A DNA stretch of 64,000 nt, from NCBI RefSeq assembly GCF_049446155.1, contig NZ_JBMSEE010000006.1, positions 1-64,000 of the forward strand. The letters run 5' to 3'. This document shows positions 49,389 to 57,500 of this stretch, in pieces. Under the pieces are notes generated by a model. The model was not told the DNA's origin, did not search any database, and worked only from the letters and a program-made list of their open reading frames with translations. The DNA is from Rivibacter sp049446155 (GTDB taxonomy: Bacteria; Pseudomonadota; Gammaproteobacteria; Burkholderiales; Burkholderiaceae_C). The first letter of the stretch is position 1, and every line of letters begins with the position of its first letter. The translations under genes and the position numbers were made by a program.

Positions 49389-50468
49389 ATGAAAATCGCC
49401 CAGGTAGCCCCCTTGTTCGAGAGCGTGCCGCCGCAAGGCTACGGCGGGACCGAGCGCGTGGTGTCCTACCTCACCGAGGCGCTGGTCGAGCTGGGCCACG
49501 ACGTCACGCTGTTCGCCAGCGGCGACTCGCGCACCCGGGCGCGCCTGGTGCCGGCCGTGGAGCGCAGCCTGCGCCTGGACCCTCGCCAGCCCGACTGGCT
49601 GGTCTGGCACACGATGATGCTGGACCGCGTGTTCTCGCTGGCGGCCGACTTCGACGTCGTGCACTTCCACGTCGATTTCCTGCACTACCCGCTGGTGCGC
49701 CGCTGCCTGACGCCGTGCCTGACCACGCTGCACGGCCGGCTCGACCTGCCTGACCTCGCGCCGCTGCACCGCCATTTCCGCGAGCAGGCGCTGGTGTCGG
49801 TGTCGAACAGCCAGCGCGCTTCGCTCGCCGGCCGCTGGCTCGCAACGGTTCCTCACGGCCTGCCGACGCAGCTGTACCGCTTCCACCGCAGACGCGGTCG
49901 CTATTTCGCCTTTCTCGGCCGCATCTCGCCCGAGAAGCGGCTCGACCGCGCGATCCGCATCGCCCAGGCCGTCGGCGTGCCGCTGCGCATCGCGGCCAAG
50001 GTCGATCGCGTCGACAGCGCCTACTTCGAGCGCGAGATCAAGCCGCTGCTCGACAGCCCGCTCGTGCGCTTCGAGGGCGAGCTCGGCGAGGCCGACAAGG
50101 ATGCCTTTCTCGGCAACGCCCGCGCGCTGCTGTTTCCGATCGACTGGCCGGAGCCGTTCGGGCTGGCGATGATCGAGGCCATGGCCTGCGGCACGCCGGT
50201 CATCGCGTGGCGCTGCGGCTCCGTGCCCGAGGTCGTCGAGCACGGCGTCAGTGGCTGGATCGTCAACGACATGGACCAGGCCGTCGACGCGGCGCGCCGC
50301 ATCGGCGAGATCGATCGCGCCGCCTGCCGGCGCGCCTTCGAACGCCGCTTCACGGCGCACCAGATGGCCGAACGCTATCTCGCGGTCTATGCTGCGCTCA
50401 GCGCCGCCCGCCGCAGCGAGCCGGACAGCGACGAGGCCGAGCGCGCGCCCCACCGGGAGCCGCGATGA
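49389..50468 (+). CDS. GT4-family glycosyltransferase
   Basis: A 359-residue GT-B enzyme. The N-terminal domain starts MKIAQVAPLFESVPPQGYGG with TERVVSYLTEALVELGHDVT. The C-terminal domain (Glycos_transf_1) shows YFAFLGRISPEKRLDRAIRI, LLFPIDWPEPFGLAMIEAMA and CGTPVIAWRCGSVPEVVEHG, with the EX7E-type acidic pair. The stop overlaps the next start (ATGA), so it is coupled to the debranching-type glucosidase. Together with the trehalose genes this suggests glucan or glucoside metabolism. Confidence 0.92.
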   Translation: MKIAQVAPLFESVPPQGYGGTERVVSYLTEALVELGHDVTLFASGDSRTRARLVPAVERSLRLDPRQPDWLVWHTMMLDRVFSLAADFDVVHFHVDFLHYPLVRRCLTPCLTTLHGRLDLPDLAPLHRHFREQALVSVSNSQRASLAGRWLATVPHGLPTQLYRFHRRRGRYFAFLGRISPEKRLDRAIRIAQAVGVPLRIAAKVDRVDSAYFEREIKPLLDSPLVRFEGELGEADKDAFLGNARALLFPIDWPEPFGLAMIEAMACGTPVIAWRCGSVPEVVEHGVSGWIVNDMDQAVDAARRIGEIDRAACRRAFERRFTAHQMAERYLAVYAALSAARRSEPDSDEAERAPHREPR

Positions 50469-52633
50469 CGAACAGCCCGATCCAGATCGACGGCCGCTGG
50501 TACGTGCTGGCGACCGGTGCCCCGGTGCAGGAGCAGCCGTACGCCCTCAAGCGCGACGCCTTGTTCGCGTGCTTCGACAGGCAAGGCGACATCGTGCCGT
50601 GGGAAGGCACCGACCTGGGCCTGTATGCCGAGGACACGCGCTATTTGTCGAGCCTCGAGCTGCGCCTCGACGGGGCTCGTCCGCTGCACCTGAACACCAC
50701 GGTGCGCGACGACGGCAGCGTGCTGGCGGTGGAGCTGATGAACCCCGACCTGCAGCGCGGCGACCGGATCGCGGTGCCCAAGGGCAGCGTGCACCTGCTG
50801 CGCCGCAAGCTGCTGCTGGACGGCGCCTGCCACGAACAGGTGCGGCTCGCCAACCACGGGATGGAGCCGGTCGAGCTGACGCTCGAACTGAGGTTCGATG
50901 CCGACTTTGCCGACCTGTTCGAAGTGCGCGGCACGCCGCGCCGGCAACGCGGCCAGCGGCTGGAGCCGCGCGTCGACGACGGCGCGCTCGTGTTCGGCTA
51001 CGACGGTGTCGACGGCCGGCCGCACGCCACCCGCGTGCGCTTCGACGGCGCGCCGAGCGACCTCGAGCCCGGCCTGGCGCGCTATCGCCTGCGGCTGGCG
51101 CCGGCCGCGCACGTGACGCTGCAATGGCAGATCGACCTGCTGCGCCCGGGCATGGCGGTGCCGGCGGCGCTGGCCTACGACGACGCGCGCCGTCGCCACG
51201 AAGAGCGTCTGGAGGCCCGCGTCGGCGGCTGTCGGCTCACGAGCTCCAACCCGATGCTCGACCGCTGGCTGCAGTGCTCCGCGTCCGACCTCGACATGCT
51301 GACCACCGCGCTGCCGACAGGGCCCTATCCCTTTGCCGGCGTGCCGTGGTACTGCACCACCTTCGGCCGCGACGGCCTGATCACCGCGCATCAATGCCTG
51401 TGGCTGCGGCCCGAGCTGGCGCGCGGCGTGCTCGCCTTCCTGGCCTCGACGCAGGCGACGGCGCGCGATGCGGCCACCGACGCCGAGCCGGGCAAGATCC
51501 TGCACGAGGCGCGCATGAGCGAGATGGCGCTGACGCGCGAGGTGCCGTTCGCGCGCTACTACGGCTCGGTCGACGCGACGCTGCTGTTCGTGGTGCTGGC
51601 CGCCGCGTACTGGCGGCGCAGCGCCGACCTCGCGTTCGCCCGCGCGCTGTGGCCCCACGTGATGGCGGCGATGCAGTGGGCCGCGCAGCACGGCGACCGC
51701 GACGGCGACGGCTTCGTCGAATACGCGCGCCAAAGCGGCGACGGCCTGATCCAGCAGGGCTGGAAGGACTCGCACGACTCGGTCTTCCACGCGGACGGCC
51801 GCGCGGCGCCGGCGCCGATCGCGCTGTGCGAGGTGCAGGGCTACGCCTACGCGGCGCGGCTGGGCGCGGCCGAGCTGGCCGAGGCGCTGGACGAACCTCA
51901 GGCCGCCGCGAACTGGCGCGCCGAGGCCGAGGCGCTGCGCGCGCAGTTCCAGCAGCGCTTCTGGAGCGAGCGGCTCGGCCTGTACGCGCTGGCGCTCGAC
52001 GGCGCCAAGCAGCGCTGCGAGGTCGCTTCGTCCAACGCCGGCCATGCCCTGTGGGCCGGCATCGCGGCGCCGGAGCACGCCGCGCGCATTGCCGCGCGCC
52101 TGCTCGAGCCCGATCTCTTCTCCGGCTGGGGCGTGCGCACGCTGGGCAGCGGCGAGGTCCGCTACAACCCGATGTCGTATCACAACGGCTCGATCTGGCC
52201 GCACGACAACGCGCTGGTCTGCGAGGGCCTGGCGCGCTACGGCGAGGCGGACGCCGCGCTGGCCCTGCTGGGCGCCGCGTTCGACAGCAGCCTGCACTTC
52301 GACCAGGCGCGCCTGCCCGAGCTGTTCTGCGGCTTCCCGCGCCGCCGCGGCGAAGGGCCGACGCGCTACCCGGTGGCCTGCTCGCCGCAGGCCTGGGCGG
52401 CCGGCGCGGCGTTCGGCATGCTCGCCGGCTGCCTGGGGCTCGAGTTCGACGCCAGCCAATGCCGCGTTCGCCTGCGCTCGCCGCGGCTGCCGGCCTTCAT
52501 CGACTGGCTGCGCATCGAAAGACTCGAGGTCGCGGGCGGACGCGTCGACATGATCCTGCAGCGCTACCGCGACAGCGTGGGCGTCGACATCACGCGCCGC
52601 GAGGGGCGGATCGAGGTGTCGGTGGTGGTGTGA
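50465..52633 (+). CDS. Glycogen-debranching-type glucosidase (GDE_N_bis plus (alpha/alpha)6 barrel)
   Basis: A 722-residue enzyme. The N-terminal beta domain (about 20-230: ALFACFDRQGDIVPWEGTDL, YAEDTRYLSSLELRL) is the bacterial debranching-enzyme N-domain type. The C-terminal (alpha/alpha)6 barrel shows GVPWYCTTFGRDGLITAHQC, YARQSGDGLIQQGWKDSHDS and NPMSYHNGSIWPHDNALVCE, as in GH133/amylo-alpha-1,6-glucosidase-like proteins. It may act on alpha-glucans or related oligosaccharides. It is coupled to the GT4 gene. The RHS-bearing segment begins after it. Confidence 0.88.
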   Translation: MTNSPIQIDGRWYVLATGAPVQEQPYALKRDALFACFDRQGDIVPWEGTDLGLYAEDTRYLSSLELRLDGARPLHLNTTVRDDGSVLAVELMNPDLQRGDRIAVPKGSVHLLRRKLLLDGACHEQVRLANHGMEPVELTLELRFDADFADLFEVRGTPRRQRGQRLEPRVDDGALVFGYDGVDGRPHATRVRFDGAPSDLEPGLARYRLRLAPAAHVTLQWQIDLLRPGMAVPAALAYDDARRRHEERLEARVGGCRLTSSNPMLDRWLQCSASDLDMLTTALPTGPYPFAGVPWYCTTFGRDGLITAHQCLWLRPELARGVLAFLASTQATARDAATDAEPGKILHEARMSEMALTREVPFARYYGSVDATLLFVVLAAAYWRRSADLAFARALWPHVMAAMQWAAQHGDRDGDGFVEYARQSGDGLIQQGWKDSHDSVFHADGRAAPAPIALCEVQGYAYAARLGAAELAEALDEPQAAANWRAEAEALRAQFQQRFWSERLGLYALALDGAKQRCEVASSNAGHALWAGIAAPEHAARIAARLLEPDLFSGWGVRTLGSGEVRYNPMSYHNGSIWPHDNALVCEGLARYGEADAALALLGAAFDSSLHFDQARLPELFCGFPRRRGEGPTRYPVACSPQAWAAGAAFGMLAGCLGLEFDASQCRVRLRSPRLPAFIDWLRIERLEVAGGRVDMILQRYRDSVGVDITRREGRIEVSVVV

Positions 52634-52870
52634 GGCTCTCGGCGGATTGCTCCGGCACCGTCGGCTCGGCCGCTGGCGACCAACTTGGGATTGGGAGCAG
52701 GTGGACGTGGCGCTTGCGCCAGCTCTTGATGCCATGCCTACACGCCGGCGGAATCGGCGGTGATCAGGCGGTCAGATCGCGGGAGTCTCAGCATCGTGTC
52801 TCGGCCGGCAGACGGGAGGCTCCTCGAGTTCTGCAATCTCCGATGCCGTGGCTGGCCGTGCAACGGCGCA
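52634..52870. other. Gap between debranching gene and DUF2199 gene
   Basis: 237 bases without a convincing gene. The two genes on either side converge here, so a terminator is expected, but no strong stem with a T-run was seen. Composition is intermediate between the GC-rich cluster and the AT-richer segment that follows, so this may be the left edge of the inserted RHS segment. Confidence 0.3.
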
Positions 52871-53392
52871 TTAGCCGCCGTGGAGGGCCAACTCCGCAAG
52901 CTCCTGCGCCCGATCAACCGAAATCCCGCTTGCCTGGTCGATCACAAGCGGGTCATCTTCAGGGCTACCTCGATGAAGTACCAGCTTTGGGCGGTAGCCC
53001 TTTGGTTGAAGGACCACGTCAGTTGGGCGTGGTTGCTTGTATGGGTAGATCGAGATCTCGTTACACACCCACCCAAAGAAACCCTCCCCTTCAATCGTTG
53101 CATGAGGCTCAGTGGTATAGCGAACAAAGCTCTTCTCACTTACCGAAACCCACAAGCCCAACGAGAAGGGTTCTTCCGTTCCGTGAATTGGTATTTCCAA
53201 GATTGAGCGAACGAAGTAATGAGTCTCGCCGGGGTAGGCGATCGTACAAGAATCGTCCGCAAGACTTGCGATCTCAGACTTCTGCTCATCGGATAAGGAT
53301 GCGTACTCATCGGGCGCCATGTACGCGAAGCTTGGCGCCCCTTCATGAGTTTTGCCGCAACGGTCGCATTTAAATGCAAAGATGGCAGCCAT
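52871..53392 (-). CDS. DUF2199 family protein
   Basis: A 173-residue protein. FAFKCDRCGKTHEGAPSFAY is the CxxCG zinc-ribbon-like start typical of DUF2199, and IPIHGTEEPFSLGLWVSVSE and GEGFFGWVCNEISIYPYKQP match its core. It is often found near polymorphic toxins, where it has been suggested to be an immunity-like family (from memory). The G+C content is lower than the chromosome average. It lies on the same strand as the RHS gene, 1.2 kb downstream. Confidence 0.82.
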   Translation of the reverse strand: MAAIFAFKCDRCGKTHEGAPSFAYMAPDEYASLSDEQKSEIASLADDSCTIAYPGETHYFVRSILEIPIHGTEEPFSLGLWVSVSEKSFVRYTTEPHATIEGEGFFGWVCNEISIYPYKQPRPTDVVLQPKGYRPKLVLHRGSPEDDPLVIDQASGISVDRAQELAELALHGG

Positions 53393-54132
53393 GGTGATAC
53401 TTCAAAGGGCAGGTGCGTTGGCGCGCCAATAGTTGATGACGAAGAGGCGCTGCTTGCCGGAGTTGCTTGTCAGTTTGACCGGGTCGAACCGACCTCGGGG
53501 TCGATCTTTACGTAGATCCATTTGCTCCATCAACCGGCGCTGAGCAACGCGGAGGCCTCAGTGCCTCTGAACGAAGCCGCCTCGGGCCTCGGATGTTGGC
53601 GCACCTAGCTCCTTAACGAAGCTGTCGCGGATCTTTGCAGCGACTCGGCTGCATTGGTCGCATGCCAAATGTCTAGCCACGTCTGCCAATATGGTCCCTC
53701 ATGCCTTCTCCTCGGAGACATTCATCGTCTCGCGGTACATGCCAACCTTCATGGAGCAGTGAAGCTTCTTCCAACGAGGCGGCCGCAGCAGCCGGTGAAC
53801 CAGAGAGCGCCTGAGCAACACGTGCCGGCCGCGTGCCTCCCACGCTACTGCTCATGCTAGGTCCCGAACGGGTGATTGCCCCTATCGCGGAGACTGTCAA
53901 ACTCTGCTTGATGTTGCTGCCTGTGAGAGATTGCGTGCATGTGGTCGATCCACCGGATGTGCTGCAGCCGTCACGCCCGCGGGGGCGATTCAGATCGACG
54001 GTCCCGTCGTCGCCGAGGCCGGTGCCGGTTAAGGCGGCGTGGGTTGTAGGTGCAGGCGCCACCTTGGCGGTGTCCGGCACGCTGACCTCGTCGCCACCTG
54101 GCGGTGCCGACACACCGCGCTCACGCGTCAAT
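53393..54132 (-). other. 740-base region of decayed DNA downstream of the RHS module
   Basis: No intact gene was found. Part of it (54005-54090) is a recognisable fragment of RHS repeat DNA. The rest shows short broken frames on both strands, for example a 174-codon minus-strand frame (53673-54197) with no protein-like pattern beyond the RHS remnant. Such graveyards of displaced toxin tips are typical behind rhs genes. Confidence 0.55.
54005..54090 (-). pseudogene. Degenerate RHS-repeat fragment
   Basis: The stretch matches the intact rhs gene at about 56470-56555. Shared runs include GCCACCTTGGCGGTGTCCGG and CGCCGAGGCCGGTGCCGGT (CGCCGAAGCCGGTGCCGGT in the gene). Small insertions break the frame. 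The peptide VPDTAKVA is still readable on the minus strand. It is most likely the leftover of an earlier rhs 3' end or a duplicated cassette. Confidence 0.75.
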
Positions 54133-54552
54133 CTATACCAGAGCGGCTTTGAGGTCGGCGAGAAGCTTCGCACGGTCAAACGTCTTCGGCATCGCATAGG
54201 CTGGCGCAGTTAGCTCGTCTAATAGCGAATCACGCATCAGTCTCGCGAGTGCTTCACCAGTTGAATCCAAGACCACCTTCGGGTCGACTGGGACAGCAAT
54301 TCCAACATACTTGACCATTTCTCCGGAGACCGTGTCCTTGTACTTGCCGGTGTGGTTGTTGGCAACGCAATATCGTTCGTTCTCTATCGGGTCCGTGTCA
54401 ACCGAAACAAAGAACACCGCAAACTGCTTAAATCCACCGCCGTAATGGCGAGAATCGAATAATGGTTGAAGCTTATCCTCCATGTCCGTTGTAACCGCAC
54501 GGATCAACTTTCCGACTTCTGAGTTCACGATGCTTGTAATCCGAATGTTCAT
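54133..54552 (-). CDS. Putative immunity protein for the RHS toxin
   Basis: A 139-residue acidic cytosolic protein beginning MNIRITSIVNSEVGKLIRAV, with no signal peptide. It follows the rhs stop codon by 9 bases on the same strand, the canonical place of an immunity gene. Its G+C content and codon use are clearly lower than the chromosome, like the rhs 3' tip, so the two probably arrived together. No immunity family was recognised with confidence. Confidence 0.65.
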   Translation of the reverse strand: MNIRITSIVNSEVGKLIRAVTTDMEDKLQPLFDSRHYGGGFKQFAVFFVSVDTDPIENERYCVANNHTGKYKDTVSGEMVKYVGIAVPVDPKVVLDSTGEALARLMRDSLLDELTAPAYAMPKTFDRAKLLADLKAALV

Positions 54553-54561
54553 GCTGCAGAT

Positions 54562-57500
54562 TCACTTGAAGATCTTGTTGCCAGGGGGCAAGGAGCCGTT
54601 GGACATCACGTAATTAATTAACTGAATCTTCTCAGCCACGTAGACCTGAGGCAAGGTCCCGGAAGACTGGATCTCCATCTGCAAGCCCAGCGACTTCAAG
54701 ACATGCCCTGAGTAGCGATCTGCCGCGTTGACGCTGATTCCGTACTTCCAGACGTCGCCCGCATTGAGGAAAACGGACTCGCCGCGCACTGTCGGATAGA
54801 GCCCGCCCCGTTCAGCGACGAGGGCGTACTGAACGGCCTGCGGGCCAGATTGCGTCGCCTTTTCCAGCAGACTCCCAAGCTGACCCCATGCCTTTTCTAA
54901 GCCGGCACCGGCGGCGGCGCCAGCGGCGGCCCCACCCAGAATGCCCGCCCCAACGATGGCCGGTGCGGCGGGTGCACAGGTTCCACCCGTCGTTCCAACG
55001 CAGGCCGTTGCGGCGACAGTGCCGAGCGATCCACCAATCGCACCTCCGACCACTGCGCCGGCGGCAGATACTCCTGAAAGCGTTAGGCCGCTGCCCCCAG
55101 TCGGCTGGCGGGCCCGTTCCATCCCGCGGGCGATGCCGGCACTGTCCGTCGTGAAGCCGCCAGTGGAAGCGCAAGTGCCATCCTTATTGGTGATATTTGA
55201 CCCCGTGCACATCCCATCGGGATCAATGTAGCGGTAGGGGTTGTTGTTTGCATACTCGTACCGGTTGAACATCAGCCCGGTGTTGGCATCCGTCGTGATT
55301 GGATCAACCGACAAGAACCTCCCCGCGATCGGATCGTAATACCGCTGCTGCATGTACACGAGCCCCGTCGGTGCATCGTTCACATGCCCCGTGAACCCGA
55401 CGCCCACGAACCCGTCGCTGCCCGGATTCGTTCCCGCCGCCGTCTTGCCATACGGCTCATAGCGCGTGCGGCTGGTGACGGCCTTGCTCGCATTCGTCCA
55501 CGCCACCGGGCTGCCCAGCGCGTCGGTGTGCGCGTAGCGCGTGCCCAGCGTGGAGTCGGTCTCGGCGATGAGCTTGTCTTGCAGGTAGACGTGGCGCGTG
55601 CTCCAGCTCTTGCTGCCTTGCACGGCCTGGCCGTAAAGCAGCTGGCCGTCCTGGCTGTAGACGCTGGTGCGGTAGGTGCCGCCGGCGTTGCTGCTGATGC
55701 GCCGGCCCCAGCCATCGTAGGTGTAGGTGGCCACGCCGCTCGCCGCGGTCAGCCGGTTGCCCAGGTCGAAGCTGAAACCCTGACTGCCGCGCGTGCTGAC
55801 GTTGCCTCGCGGGTCGTGCGCGTAGGCGGTGGCCACGCCGTTGCTGGTGACGCTGGTCAGCAAGTTGGTGCTGGCGCTGTAGGCGTGGGTGGAGCTGCGG
55901 CTGCCCACGATGCTGGTGCGCACATTGCCCAGCGGGTCGTAGCCGAAGCTCGCATTGCCCCACACGCCGGCGGAGTTGGCGGTGATCAACCGGTCCAGCC
56001 CGTCGTAGGCCATCGCGCGGGTGGCGATGCTTTCTTGCAGGTCGGTGATGCCGGTGACGTTGCCGTTGGCGTCGTAGGCGTACTGGTCCTTGAGCACGCC
56101 CACGTCCTGGCTGACCAGCGGCAGGCCGCGGGTGTTCTGGCTGAGGGTGTGGACGATGCCGTTGCCCAGCGTGTAGCTGGCGACCGCGCCGTTGGGGTGG
56201 TAGGTCACCCCGGTCGCGTAACTGCCGACCTGGGTCGGCTCGCCCAGGGCGTTCGGTCCGAACGCTACCGCCGCACCGTCGGGATAGGTGAGCTGAGCCA
56301 GGTGGCCGTAGACGTCGTAGGCGCGGCCGATGCCGAAGCCGGCGCCGTTGTCGTTCAGCGTCTCGCTCGTGAGCAGGCGGCGCGCGTTGTAGCCGTAGGT
56401 CCAGGTCGAACCATTGGAGACCACGGTCAGCGGCAGGCCGTCGGGCGTGTAGCTGCGCCCGATGGCGGGGCTGCCGTCGCCGAAGCCGGTGCCGGTCAGG
56501 CGGTGGCGGGCGTCGTAGGTGTAGGCCACCTTGGCGGTGTCCGGCACGCTCGCGATATCGCAGGTGGCGGCGTTGTACAGGGCCAGGCCGGTGGCGCGCC
56601 AGGTGACGTTGTTGGCACCGTCCAATTGCTGCACCGTCGCGCCGGTCTCGGGCTCGATCGTCTTGCACAGGCGCTGGAAGCTGTCGTAGACGTAGCGGCG
56701 CGTGGCGCTGACGCTCGCACCGGCGTACGTGCCGCTGCGGGTGATGGCGGTGGGCTTGCCGAGCAGGTCGCGCGTGATGGTGACGTTCAGGCCCTCGGGC
56801 GCGGCAATGCTGGTGATGGCCGACTCGTCGGGCTCGTCGAAGACCTGGAAGCCGGTCGTGGTGACCTTGCCGCGCGCATCGGTGACGCGCCTCTGGAACC
56901 CGGTGAGGTAGTCGGTGGTCGTGGTCAGAGCGCCCAGTTCGCTGTCTACGCGCGTCTGCGTCACGCGGCCCAGCGCGTCGTAGGCGGTGGTCGTGCCGGG
57001 CACCGGTGCGGTGATCGATGTGATCGAGCGCGCCGGGTAGGAGGCGAAGGTGGTGCGGTTGTAGGTGTCGTAGTCGAAGCGCTGCATGCGCTGCGTGGCG
57101 CTGACGTTGCCGTTGTCGTAGGTCACCGTCATTCGCTTGCGCCAGCGCGCATCGAAGTAGTGGTTCGTGACCGCGTTGCCGGTCATGATGGTCTGGCGCC
57201 AGTGGTTGGGCTCGAGACCGTATTCGGCGGTGGCGACGGGAACGAACCAGATCACCGTGGGGTGGTCGCCGGCGGTGGGCGGCGTCTTGCGTGTCAGGCG
57301 GCCGATCGCGTCGTACATGAACGTCCACGTGTGGCCGGCCTCGTTGGTGACGCTGTTGATGGTGCCGAAGTTGTTGACGACGGCGCTGATCGAGGTGCCG
57401 TCGGCGAAGGTGACCTGCTGCGGCAAGCCGCGCTTGTAGGCCGTGAACGTCGTGCTCTTGTTCAGGGCGTCGGTCACGCGGTAGAGCGTGCCGTCGGAGC

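Noticed and set aside
50251..53373. 1040-codon plus-strand frame over the debranching-type gene
   Set aside because: It is a +1 shadow of a gene with clear catalytic-domain motifs and runs on into non-coding DNA.
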